This document shows positions 28,233-37,024 of a stretch of 64,000 bases of DNA, piece by piece. The translations under genes and the position numbers were made by a program. The notes under the pieces are model-generated. The model was not told the origin of the DNA. It was given only the letters and a program-made list of their open reading frames with translations, and searched no databases. The first letter of the stretch is position 1; the number at the start of each line of letters is the position of its first letter. This DNA comes from Posidoniimonas corsicana (GTDB taxonomy: Bacteria > Planctomycetota > Planctomycetia > Pirellulales > Lacipirellulaceae), in assembly GCF_007859765.1 (NCBI RefSeq), contig NZ_SIHJ01000001.1, positions 372,767 through 436,766 on the forward strand, read 5' to 3'.

Positions 28233-28382
28233 CTACTTCGGCTGCATGAGCCGCATCGCCAGCGACAGAACAAGCGTTAGCACCAGGCTGCCGATGATCG
28301 AGATGTGCAGGTGAAAGAAGAAGTTCAGCGCGACCAGCAGCAGCACAAACACAACGAGCTGGGACACTAGGCTGCGGTTCAT
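28233..28382 (-). CDS. Very small hydrophobic protein at the head of the oxidase operon
   Basis: A 49-residue protein from ATG 28382 made almost entirely of two hydrophobic segments (VSQLVVFVLLLVALNFFF and IIGSLVLTLVLSLAM), ending MQPK. The longer in-frame extension to 28604 is Arg-rich and unlikely. It lies 62 bp upstream of ctaC on the same strand. Small helical subunits are common in oxidase operons, but this one matches no family I know. Confidence 0.55.
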   Translation of the reverse strand: MNRSLVSQLVVFVLLLVALNFFFHLHISIIGSLVLTLVLSLAMRLMQPK

Positions 28383-28642
28383 CAGGGGCCCCGTTCGTGC
28401 TGGGCGGCTTGGATTGGGTCGAGGTGAGTTGCAGGCGCACCTGCGTCGGCGTCCGGACTGCCGATTGCCCTGGCGAGATGGCGACAGGCGGGGCGGACCC
28501 GGGCCGAGCGTTGCCCAGTATAGCGGAGAATCGCCAGTGGGCGAGAGAAAACGCGGTGCGCAGCGGCGGTGTTGCCCCGCCCTAGACAGAACGGAGCGAT
28601 TCACTCTCCTGCGGCGAGATCACCAGCAAACAGCAAGCCGGA

Positions 28643-31600
28643 TCAGCTCAACGCCGAGTCGGCGTCCTGCAGCTCGTCGCCCCAGTCCTCGGTAAGCTCC
28701 GCAAGCGCCGTGTCGGTGCTGCTCTCTGCCGGCGCTGCTTTTGGCGCCGTATCCAGATCGTCCAGTTCCGGTTCACGCGGGGCGTCTGCGAGCAGTGCGA
28801 ACGTGGTCTGCCTGGCCCGCCAGACGTCAGCTCCCTCGATCTCATCCGACGAGGCTGCCGCTGATAGCGCGGGAGCGTTCTCGCTGCTCATCACGGACGC
28901 GGCGGCAAGCCAGACCTGTTCGCCTTCGCCCAGCGGATCCCCAATCGGCATGGCGGCGAGGACCGGTTCGGCGGCTAGCGGGGCCGACGCCGCGCCGGCC
29001 ATCTGCAGGATCTGCTCAGCAGAGAGCGCGTCGCCGTAGATGCGGAAGTCGTCGATCCGGCCCTGCAGGGGCGGGTCGGCCGGGTACTGCGAGTCGCCCA
29101 GGTAGTTCTGCGTGGTGAACCCTAGGTCGCCCGGGCTGAGGGTCATGTTGTTGTTGGCGCCGACCGCGACCCCGTCCAAGTAGAGCGTGCCGGTGGCGCC
29201 CGATAGGGTCACCGCCACATGATGCCACTGGCCTGCAGAGATGGCCGGGCCATTGATCTGCTGCTCGCCGCCACCGCTGCCGGTGGTGATCGCAAACCGC
29301 AGGGCGCCCCCGCCGGCCTGCGGCGTTAGAAACATGTTGGTGCTGGTGCCGCTGCCGAAGTCGAAGACGCGCGACCAGGTTGCAATGGAGTCGAGGTTGA
29401 TCCAGGTGGCGATGGTGAAGTCATCCAGCCCGCTGACGATGCCGTTGCGGAGCTCGGCGTGGCCGCCGCTGAGCTGCAGGGCGTTGCCGTCGACGCCCTG
29501 TGCCCATGAGAACGAACCGGTGACCGAGCCTGCGGCGCCGCCCGTGGAGTCGACCAGAGTAGACCCGAACGACTGGTTGGCGGCGAACAGGGCGACTGGC
29601 TCTACCACGTTCAGCACGGCGGTGGCGTCGCCGGAATCGGTCTCGACCAGCACGGTGACCGGGCCGCCCGACGTGGGTGCGGTAAACAACCCAGCGGGGT
29701 CGACAGTGCCGCCGCCGCTGCTGATCGACCAGACAGCTCCGTTCGGAGCGCCAATAGGCGCCCCGAACTGGTCGATCTCGACGGCGGTCAGCTGCAGCTC
29801 GGCGTCTGCCGCCACAGAGACTGCGGTCGGCGTCACCACGACGCCGGCAACCGCCTGCTCAACCGTGACCACAACCGAGCTGATGGCGATCGACTCGGCC
29901 GTGGGGTTCTCGATCGTGGCCGTGAAGGTGTAGTCGCCCGCTTGGCTGAAGGAGGCGATAGTGTTTTTGGCGCCGTTCGTCACGTTCGCGGCGAATTGCA
30001 CTGCGGCGGGGCCGGTGGCCGACCAGGTGTAGACCAGCTGCCCCTCGCCCGCGCTCAGACTACCGAGGACCGAAAGCATAGTCGAGTCGCCCGTCACCGT
30101 TGTGGGGGTTGCGGAGGCTGGGGCTGCCACCGTCGGCTGCTGCGCCACGGCGTCCCGCCACACGGTGTAGTCCGCCGCATCGACGACGCTGTCCTCGTTG
30201 CCATCGGCGCGGAGGTCGCTCGTCGAGCCGTAGGTCGATCGCCAGACGGCGTAGTCGTTGGAGTCGACCGTTCCGTTGCCGTCGTAGTCGCCGGCCAGGC
30301 TGGGCACGGAAAACGTCGCCTTAACGAGTCCCGACCATTGGCCGGACGGCTCACGCAACCGCGCCCACACGGTGGTATCCTCGGTCAGCACGATTGGCGC
30401 GCCGTAGGCAAGCACCTCGGACGACGGGTTCACGCCGCCGCCTACCTGCCGCGGGTCGGTCTCACCGTCGAGCGAGTAGTAAATCGTCCCGCCGCTAGCA
30501 GAGAGCTCCAGTGGGAACCCTGGGGTGACCTCACCACCGTGCTGGCTGAAGACCGGCGCGCCCAGTTCGTTGAGCAGCCCGGCGTCACGCAGCTGTTCGA
30601 TGACCAGGTCGCCGCGAACCTGGAGGTAGGTGTCGCGGAGCCAGGCGGCTTCCGCGTCCCAGTCGGACTTGTTGTAGGGCGTGGATCGCTTGGCGTCTCC
30701 CCAGCGGGCGGCGTTGGCGATAATGGCGGGTCCGACCTGGGCGATCCGCTCGTCCAGCCGCGCGACGCTGGCGTCCACCGTCAACGCGCCGCCGTTGAAC
30801 ATCAACTCCTGCGCTTCATCGATAAAGCGCTGCACGTACTCCGGGTGCGACAGCAGGTCCTGGTGCAGGAACGCGGGGTTGAAGTACTCGAAGTCGTCGT
30901 ACAGGTCGCCGCTGAAGGGGCCGGTGCGGTCGATGTCCACCGTGCCGTGCAGGGTGCCGTTGATCTCGCCGGCGCCCATCGAGTGCTCGTTGTCGTGCAG
31001 GAAGAACTGGAAGCCCTGGTCGGCGGCCGCGCGGTCGTAGATGCCGAACCAGTTGTTGGCGCGCTGGTTGCCGAAGAACGCCGAGATGCCGGTGTCGTGC
31101 CCGCCGGTGTAGAAGATGATCATCATGTAGTCGACCAGGTTCTCGACATCCAGCAGGACGGGCAGGCTCTCGTTGCGTGTGCCGTCCGGGTTGAGGCCTT
31201 GCATGGTCCAGTAGTTGTTGGCGGCCCCGGCGGGGTTGTCGGCTAGCCCCTGCGCGAGCTCGAAGAGCTGCCGCCACGCGACGTCGGTGCCGTCGGCGAT
31301 CTCGGTGCCGCCCGACTCGAACGGGTCCGACTTCACGACGTCATAGTCCTCTGGGTCGCCGCCGAAGTAGGCCTCGCCGAACTGCTCCTGGATCCGCTCC
31401 TGCGTCATGAACACGCCCCAGTACTGCCCGTTCAGGTACAGGTGCACGTAGGTGCTGCGGGTGTGGGGCTGGTCCATGTCGGCCTGGGTGTCGCGGGCGA
31501 AGACCTCACGCAGGAACGAGTTCTGCTGGCCGTTGACTGAGTTGCCCCAGTTGGCCCACGAGTAGTTCTGCGACGAGCGGAGGTCGAGCACGTCGAACTC

Positions 31601-33373
31601 GTCGGCGCCGTCCTCGCCGTGCAGCGGGTAGTTGAGCAGGCCGTCGCCATAGTCGCTGCGGAAGTACAGGCGGAACGCGTGCTTGGGGTTGCCGTCGTTC
31701 CGCGATGCGCCGCCGCGGATCCTCAGCCCGGCGTTGGTCGAGAAGCCCTCGGTCTGGTCTGGGTAGATCAGCTCGACCGACGCCTCACGCTCCCACTCCC
31801 GGCCGCGGTTCTGGGCGTTCACGTAGATGCCCGTCGACGAGTCGAACAGGTTGGCCACATCGGTGGTCAGGTTGATGGTCGGCAGCGACGACAACGAGTC
31901 CTTCACCGCCTGCTCGCCGTACAGCGAGACGATCTCCGGGTCGATCCCGTAGTCCAGGAACTGGCCGTTGACGTTGTTGCTCGGCCAGCCCGTCGGCGCC
32001 TGGCCGAAGGGCGACTGATCCACAATGTCGTCCAGGAACAGGTAGCTCGCCGCCTGCACAAACGACGGCTGGAAGTCCTGCTTGAAGGCGATCGCCCGGA
32101 GGGTCGTTGTGCCGTTGACTGTGATCGGGCCGGAGTACGCCTGGCCGTTGATTGGGTTCAGGTTCTGGTCGACCGCGGGCGTCGAGCCGTCGGTCGTGTA
32201 GACGATCATCGCGTCTGCGGTTTCGGTGCTGACCGCGACCTGCTGCGCCGAATTGTAGAACCCGTGCGGAACGCTGAAGGTCGGCTCGGCGGCGAATCCA
32301 GCGAAGCTCTGCCCGTTGCCGTAGCCTGGCGTGGCGGCTTCGAAGTAGCCCAGCTGATCGGGCTGCGTGATCGACGACTGGCTCGCGACCAATTCCGGCA
32401 CGACGAGGAAGTCGGAACTGCCGGCTGAGAAGTTGAGCGCGTGGACCGCCAGCACGTTCTCGCCGTCGACCAGCGTTGACAGGCTGGCGGACACGTCGAA
32501 CTCGACGAACTCGATCGCGTCGAAGTCGTCGTGGATCGACGTGGCTGTGGATTGGTAGCTGAGCGACGCCGGCGCGTTGGCCGAAGCGATCTCCACGCCG
32601 TTGAGGTACGCGACAAACCCGTCGTCGTACTTCATGCGGAGCGTTAGCTGCCCGATCCCCGCGACCGAGTCCAGATCAAACGCCACCCGCACATACAACG
32701 ACGAGGTCCCCGATGGGACGCCGGTGTTGAACTCGCCGACAAAGTTGGGGTTGCCGCCCGGGGAGTTCTCGTAGCCGAAGCCCGAAGGCCCCTGGATGTT
32801 GAACACGTTGTCGTTGAACCCCGGCTGCATCCACGACGCGTCGTGGACGCCGCTGGTCGGGACCCACGCGCGCGCCTGGGCGCCCTCGGCAACGATCGTC
32901 TCGGGGACGCTGGTCATGGTGAGGCCGTACGACACGTCCTCGAACTGCTGGGGGAACCCCGGCGCAAACCCGTCGATCACGGTGACGCCATCGGCCGCAA
33001 CCAGTCCGAGGTACTCGCCGTCGGCGCCCATCTTGAAGTTGGTATGCAGCTCGCCGTTGGGCGCCTGGAGGTCCTTGTCCGACGCGAACACCACCAGGAA
33101 CTGGCCCGGATCGATTGACGCGCCTTGGGGGAACTCCCACTTGTTCAGTTCTTCTGCGTCGTCGGTAAGGAACAGCCCACCGAGATCAACGGCCGAAGTG
33201 GTCGGGTTGTAGATCTCAATCCAATCGGCGGCGTCCCCTTCGAAGTCGTTGAGGGTGTCCTCGTTGGACGCCATGATCTCGGTGATGCGGAGCGCCGACG
33301 CGTCGAGCACCTGGCGCTCCTCGAGCCGCTGAAACTGGAGGGTCCGCCGGCGACACTGGGTGTGCTGCGTCAT
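28643..33373 (-). CDS. Giant multidomain surface protein: LEPR-XLL-like N-terminus, lamin-tail domain, CotH kinase domain, dockerin-like repeats, LamG
   Basis: The start is ATG 33373 (1576 residues; a TTG 9 bp upstream is an alternative). Domain order: FQRLEERQVLDA, a variant of the planctomycete LEPR-XLL extracellular signature; a lamin-tail domain (about 27-140; ADWIEIYNP); a chitobiase-like C-terminal domain (about 370-440; IVYTTDGSTP); CotH (about 535-900; LRIRGGASR, then HLYLNGQYWGVFMTQERI and FFLHDNEHSMG); a second chitobiase-like segment (YYSLDGETDPR); dockerin-like repeats (about 1080-1125; GDYDGNGTVDSNDYAVWR); an Ig-like region; and a LamG fold (about 1330-1490; GTLYLDGVAVG). The tail is acidic with no PEP signal. 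CotH kinases phosphorylate proteins; this one is presumably extracellular and its substrate is unknown. Confidence 0.88.
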   Translation of the reverse strand: MTQHTQCRRRTLQFQRLEERQVLDASALRITEIMASNEDTLNDFEGDAADWIEIYNPTTSAVDLGGLFLTDDAEELNKWEFPQGASIDPGQFLVVFASDKDLQAPNGELHTNFKMGADGEYLGLVAADGVTVIDGFAPGFPQQFEDVSYGLTMTSVPETIVAEGAQARAWVPTSGVHDASWMQPGFNDNVFNIQGPSGFGYENSPGGNPNFVGEFNTGVPSGTSSLYVRVAFDLDSVAGIGQLTLRMKYDDGFVAYLNGVEIASANAPASLSYQSTATSIHDDFDAIEFVEFDVSASLSTLVDGENVLAVHALNFSAGSSDFLVVPELVASQSSITQPDQLGYFEAATPGYGNGQSFAGFAAEPTFSVPHGFYNSAQQVAVSTETADAMIVYTTDGSTPAVDQNLNPINGQAYSGPITVNGTTTLRAIAFKQDFQPSFVQAASYLFLDDIVDQSPFGQAPTGWPSNNVNGQFLDYGIDPEIVSLYGEQAVKDSLSSLPTINLTTDVANLFDSSTGIYVNAQNRGREWEREASVELIYPDQTEGFSTNAGLRIRGGASRNDGNPKHAFRLYFRSDYGDGLLNYPLHGEDGADEFDVLDLRSSQNYSWANWGNSVNGQQNSFLREVFARDTQADMDQPHTRSTYVHLYLNGQYWGVFMTQERIQEQFGEAYFGGDPEDYDVVKSDPFESGGTEIADGTDVAWRQLFELAQGLADNPAGAANNYWTMQGLNPDGTRNESLPVLLDVENLVDYMMIIFYTGGHDTGISAFFGNQRANNWFGIYDRAAADQGFQFFLHDNEHSMGAGEINGTLHGTVDIDRTGPFSGDLYDDFEYFNPAFLHQDLLSHPEYVQRFIDEAQELMFNGGALTVDASVARLDERIAQVGPAIIANAARWGDAKRSTPYNKSDWDAEAAWLRDTYLQVRGDLVIEQLRDAGLLNELGAPVFSQHGGEVTPGFPLELSASGGTIYYSLDGETDPRQVGGGVNPSSEVLAYGAPIVLTEDTTVWARLREPSGQWSGLVKATFSVPSLAGDYDGNGTVDSNDYAVWRSTYGSTSDLRADGNEDSVVDAADYTVWRDAVAQQPTVAAPASATPTTVTGDSTMLSVLGSLSAGEGQLVYTWSATGPAAVQFAANVTNGAKNTIASFSQAGDYTFTATIENPTAESIAISSVVVTVEQAVAGVVVTPTAVSVAADAELQLTAVEIDQFGAPIGAPNGAVWSISSGGGTVDPAGLFTAPTSGGPVTVLVETDSGDATAVLNVVEPVALFAANQSFGSTLVDSTGGAAGSVTGSFSWAQGVDGNALQLSGGHAELRNGIVSGLDDFTIATWINLDSIATWSRVFDFGSGTSTNMFLTPQAGGGALRFAITTGSGGGEQQINGPAISAGQWHHVAVTLSGATGTLYLDGVAVGANNNMTLSPGDLGFTTQNYLGDSQYPADPPLQGRIDDFRIYGDALSAEQILQMAGAASAPLAAEPVLAAMPIGDPLGEGEQVWLAAASVMSSENAPALSAAASSDEIEGADVWRARQTTFALLADAPREPELDDLDTAPKAAPAESSTDTALAELTEDWGDELQDADSALS

Positions 33374-33689
33374 GAATGCCAATCTGTTCCGGGGCGCCGT
33401 CGCCCGAACGGGCGTAGGCGAGTAGGTGGGAGGAGGGGGTAGCGGGCTGCACTACGCGGTGCGGCGGCGCGCCGCGTGCGGGATACATAAATTAAGTTTA
33501 TATGAAGGGCCTGTTAAGATCTAGCAAATGGCCTGAAATATCCACGCAGCCTGGGTGAGACGGGACAAAGCCACGCGTTCCAGAGCATTTTGCCCCACGT
33601 GACTGCTAATCGCCGCCAGCGGACGGCCGGCGACGCTGTGATACAATCTGCTCGGCGCGGCAGCTCATCACCCATCCGGAGCCGTAGAC
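33374..33689. promoter_or_regulatory. Divergent intergenic region with an AT-rich patch
   Basis: About 315 bp between the outward-facing CotH gene and the small coiled-coil gene. The segment 33488-33540 (AATTAAGTTTATATG and following) is far more AT-rich than its surroundings and is the best candidate promoter for the CotH gene. No operator or RNA gene was recognised. Confidence 0.4.
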
Positions 33690-33959
33690 ATGCCCACACG
33701 CGATCAATTGGGCGAGTTGGTAGCCAGCCTGCAGCAGGAACGCGACGAGCTGAGGCTCCGCATCCACCTCGCCGGGATGGAGGCCCGCGACGAGTACGAG
33801 CGGTTGTCGGGCAAAGTCGGCCAATTGGGCGAGCAGTTCGAGCCGGTCCGCGACGCTACGGAGGAGGCCGCCGGCAATGTCTTTGCGGCGTTGATGCTGG
33901 CCGCCGGCGAGATGAAAAGCGGGTTCGAAAGGGTGCGCCGCGCCATCAAGGACTCGTAG
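33690..33959 (+). CDS. Small predicted coiled-coil protein, function unknown
   Basis: An 89-residue protein from ATG 33690 with GGAG about 9 bp upstream. It is highly charged and helical, with no signal peptide or membrane segment, and its first half (LVASLQQERDELRLRI) has coiled-coil spacing. No catalytic motif is visible. It is a single gene, convergent with the lipase gene (75 bp between stops). It is probably a real cytoplasmic protein, but no family is recognised. Confidence 0.6.
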   Translation: MPTRDQLGELVASLQQERDELRLRIHLAGMEARDEYERLSGKVGQLGEQFEPVRDATEEAAGNVFAALMLAAGEMKSGFERVRRAIKDS

Positions 33960-33989
33960 TCGCTGCTGAGACTGCCCAGGTGCACCGGG

Positions 33990-34013
33990 CTAAGGCGGGC
34001 GGGATCCGCCTAG
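33990..34013. terminator. Small GC hairpin between convergent genes
   Basis: AGGCGG and CCGCCT pair around a 7-nt loop, extended by CTA/TAG with one bulged A. It sits between the stops of the coiled-coil and lipase genes. There is no U-run, so terminator function is only suggested by position. Confidence 0.3.
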
Positions 34014-34034
34014 CAGTTCCAGCGCGCCCGTCGG

Positions 34035-36083
34035 CTAGTGGGCGTGACGATCTGCCGGCGCGACTGCGGTCCGCGGGGCATCGCCGTCGAAATGCTGGGT
34101 TGCAAGCTGCACGCGCGGGTAGCCATAGCCCGGCGACTGCAACTCGCTGACCTGCTCGAGCAGGATCCGGCGGACCTCCAGGATGCTCTGCGGGTGCCGG
34201 TGCAGCGTGAGGTGATCGGACGGCACCACTAGCTGCGAATCGAGCTGGGGCGAGCCGTCTAGGCGGGCGCTGTCCAGCGCCACGACGCCGTCGCCCTCGC
34301 TGCCAATCAGCGTCCGCCAGCCGGACTCGGGAGCGTCGCCCATGATGTTGTGGTAGCTGACCCATGGTCCTGGGGGCGCGTCGAGCAACGGCGGCAGCAG
34401 CGTGGAGTCGGGCGCCAGCGAATCGATGCTGGTCCGCAGACTGACCGGCGAGTGCAGACGGAAGTAGCCAGGGTTCTGCGCGAACAACTGCTGCCGACCC
34501 TGCATGGCCCGCATTGGGGCGGCAATCAGCTTGCGTCCTAACCAGGTGGTCAGGCCGTTGGCGAACTTGCTGCCCCGGTGGGGGGAACCGATCGTGACCA
34601 CCCGCCGCACCGACGGGTTAGGCCGGAAGAAGTACGTCGACGCGAGCGTCCCTTTGGTCTCTTGATCGGCGATGAGCGACTCGAACGGCCGCTCGGTGTT
34701 GGCCTCCCAGAACAGCCGCTTGCTGTCGACGCTCTGCATCCGCGACACCAGGCCCCCCATGCTGTGCCCGACCAGCACCATTTGATCGAGCGCCGGCGCT
34801 CGTCGTTGCGGGTCCAGGTCGGCCCGCAGCCGATCGAGGTCCTGGCGGAGCTGCGCGGCGCTGGCCTGGAAGGGCTGACCGGACGGGTACAGGTAGAACC
34901 AGAACTGGTAGTGGTCGCGAACGTTGGGGTCGCTGCGGAGGTCGTTGAACATCTCCATCCACGTGACCGGGCTCGACCACAGGCCGTGCACCATCAGCAC
35001 CGGCATCTTGTGGGGGTCGTAGGGCTCTAGCATGTAGAGCCCCTGCAGCTTCTTCACGCTGTCGGGACGCAGCAGCCCTAGCGTGGAGATCTCGTCCTTG
35101 CGGAGCGCCGGCTGGTTGAGGTAGTACGCCAGCGGCGTGCTGAGGTCAGACTCAAGTGGCACCACGCGGTCGCGGATGGAGATGGTCTGCCGGTCGAGCG
35201 GGTCGTGCAGCTCGAGCACAAACGCCGGCGCCGGTTCGGCCGGGTTGACCAGGTCGTGCTCGTTGTGGCTCACGTTGCGGACGCGGTCCTCGGGCGCCGA
35301 CTCGGTGTTCACGCGGAGGAACGCGGTGAGCGGGAACGACAGCCGCTCGGGCATGTACGCCTCGGCCGGGTCCTCGGTGTCGTGCCGCCGCCGCAGCGCA
35401 ATCAGCGGGACGCCCAGCCCGTAGGAGTGGAAGTGGTTGCGGAGGCCGTTGACTTGGTAGTCGCTGACAAACTCGAACCGGTCGAGGTCCTCGTCGTGCC
35501 AGCCGGAGCTGCGCAGCACGACATTGAACGAGCAGACGTGGTGGGCCGTTTTCAGCGTGCGTCGTTCGCCGGGGCGGAGCTGGCCCTCTTTGCTGACCAG
35601 CCTCAGCAGCCCCTCCAGCGACTGGTTGTACAGGTCGCACGCCCCGCGGAAGTGCGGATCGAACTCGCTGACGGCAGCCGCGTCGTCGAAGAGATAGGCG
35701 TACGCGTTGCGGAGCGAGGTGCCGTACAGCTCGGTCGCGCGGGCCGGATCACGCTGCTCGCTGGCGCCGAGGTAGGCGAGCTCCGCCATTGCGTAGCGGT
35801 GGGCTTGGCGAGTCATGGGCGTCGACAGCTTGTCGATGGCCGCAATCAACGCCGGGCGGTCACCGGAGAGCTCGCCGAGCAGGTCGAGCTGGCGGAGCAG
35901 CTGCTCCGTGCGTGCCGAGGGCCGAGCGCCCATCGGCGACAACGCGTCCATCCGCGTTGCGAGGGGGTTTTGCGGTGACTCACGCAGGGAGACCCACTGC
36001 GTTCCCCCAGCGCAGCCGACCAACATCGCGGCGCAAACCAACCACAGCAGATGGAGCGGTTGGGTTCTGATTGGGTGGGACAC
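34035..36083 (-). CDS. Lipoprotein alpha/beta hydrolase (lipase/esterase-like)
   Basis: GTG 36083 is preferred as start because a compact lipoprotein signal follows (LHLLWLVCAAMLVGC, lipid Cys at about residue 24); the frame is open to GTG 36164, which would add 27 Arg-rich residues. The protein has 682 residues. The N-terminal half is helical without a recognised domain. The C-terminal half is a lipase-type alpha/beta hydrolase: the oxyanion segment VLMVHGLWSSPVTW, the nucleophile elbow VLVGHSMGGLV, then TIGSPHRGSKFAN, with a His late in the chain (SDHLTLHRHP). It probably acts as an anchored esterase at the outer face of a membrane; the substrate is unknown. Confidence 0.85.
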   Translation of the reverse strand: MSHPIRTQPLHLLWLVCAAMLVGCAGGTQWVSLRESPQNPLATRMDALSPMGARPSARTEQLLRQLDLLGELSGDRPALIAAIDKLSTPMTRQAHRYAMAELAYLGASEQRDPARATELYGTSLRNAYAYLFDDAAAVSEFDPHFRGACDLYNQSLEGLLRLVSKEGQLRPGERRTLKTAHHVCSFNVVLRSSGWHDEDLDRFEFVSDYQVNGLRNHFHSYGLGVPLIALRRRHDTEDPAEAYMPERLSFPLTAFLRVNTESAPEDRVRNVSHNEHDLVNPAEPAPAFVLELHDPLDRQTISIRDRVVPLESDLSTPLAYYLNQPALRKDEISTLGLLRPDSVKKLQGLYMLEPYDPHKMPVLMVHGLWSSPVTWMEMFNDLRSDPNVRDHYQFWFYLYPSGQPFQASAAQLRQDLDRLRADLDPQRRAPALDQMVLVGHSMGGLVSRMQSVDSKRLFWEANTERPFESLIADQETKGTLASTYFFRPNPSVRRVVTIGSPHRGSKFANGLTTWLGRKLIAAPMRAMQGRQQLFAQNPGYFRLHSPVSLRTSIDSLAPDSTLLPPLLDAPPGPWVSYHNIMGDAPESGWRTLIGSEGDGVVALDSARLDGSPQLDSQLVVPSDHLTLHRHPQSILEVRRILLEQVSELQSPGYGYPRVQLATQHFDGDAPRTAVAPADRHAH

Positions 36084-36365
36084 AGAAGGCTCGCGACCAG
36101 GCCTAGCTACGAAGCTGGGGCGACCGCTCCATGAGCGGCGTCGCGGGACTCTACTAGCAATCACGCCGGCGGGTCAATATTGAAGCCGGCGGCTAGAAAT
36201 ACCTGATGAGGTGACAGTGCGAAAACTCGCACGGGGTGCTAGCTCGCATTCGCCGCAGGGCCGATTGCCCCAACGTAGAATCGTGGGGCAATCGACCGTG
36301 CGCGGGCGGATTGCATGCGGTCGCTTTCCGCCCGCCGTGGTGCGGCGTCGAGCTAGGGTAGGTCG

Positions 36366-36653
36366 TTAACCGACCGCTTGGGCGCGGTTGTCGGCATACG
36401 CCGAGTGAAGCCGCGGCAGGGGCAGTCGGGCGTGCTCGACGGTGTAGGCGTCGTCCGGTTCTCCGGAGCCTTCCTCGACGAGATCGACCTCGAATTCGGT
36501 GGCCGCTTGCTTCAGCTCTCCCCGCAGGATGCGGACGTCGCGCGGCGCGTTGATGGCTACGGTGACACGGTTTCCGGCGATCCGGCGGATCTCAACCGTC
36601 ACGTTGTCGCCGATCTGGATGGACTCGTTCGCTTTTCTACTGAGAACTAACAT
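36366..36653 (-). CDS. csrA: Carbon storage regulator CsrA
   Basis: This 95-residue protein opens MLVLSRKANESIQIGDNVTV and continues with INAPRDVRILRGEL, the two RNA-binding segments of CsrA including the conserved Arg of the APRDV/R region. AAGGAG lies 10 bp before the ATG. E. coli CsrA has 61 residues, so about 35 extra residues follow the fold (SGEPDDAYTVEHARLP and onward), a moderately long tail. CsrA binds GGA motifs in mRNA leaders to control translation. It stands alone, with gene-free sequence on both sides. Confidence 0.95.
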   Translation of the reverse strand: MLVLSRKANESIQIGDNVTVEIRRIAGNRVTVAINAPRDVRILRGELKQAATEFEVDLVEEGSGEPDDAYTVEHARLPLPRLHSAYADNRAQAVG

Positions 36654-37024
36654 CAGCCATCGTCTCCTTGTTAATCCTTGCGTTCCGAGCGAGGCTCCTA
36701 CCTCGCTGCCGTGCTTGCCGCGTGACGCGACCGAATCCCCTTCTGCAAGTCCGGCGCCAATCGATGCAATCCCGGTGGCCGTGGATGCTAGCTTGCGGAA
36801 ATGGCGGGATTGCGTCCTTTATCCCGCTTAGCAAGAACGCCTGGTCGTCGTACGGAGTGGGTGCCCGTCTCAATAAGAGATCATGGATCCTGGATTGGGA
36901 CGCAAAGAGGGCGATCTTGGCTACTGGAATGCGGTCGCGGCGGTAGTCGCGAATCGCCTGATCAGGTATCCCTAGAGGCCGTTCTTCATGCTTCGCTACA
37001 GCCCCGTTACGGAACCGCAGAACC
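36654..37024. other. Gene-free stretch between csrA and the M24 peptidase gene
   Basis: About 370 bp between outward-facing starts. Short frames cross it on both strands, but none has a domain or a usable ribosome-binding site. Promoters for both genes are expected here. No RNA gene or strong hairpin was recognised. Confidence 0.4.

Noticed and set aside
29942-31246. Open frame of 434 codons opposite the CotH gene
   Set aside because: Shadow of the CotH gene; no signal, domain or ribosome-binding site.
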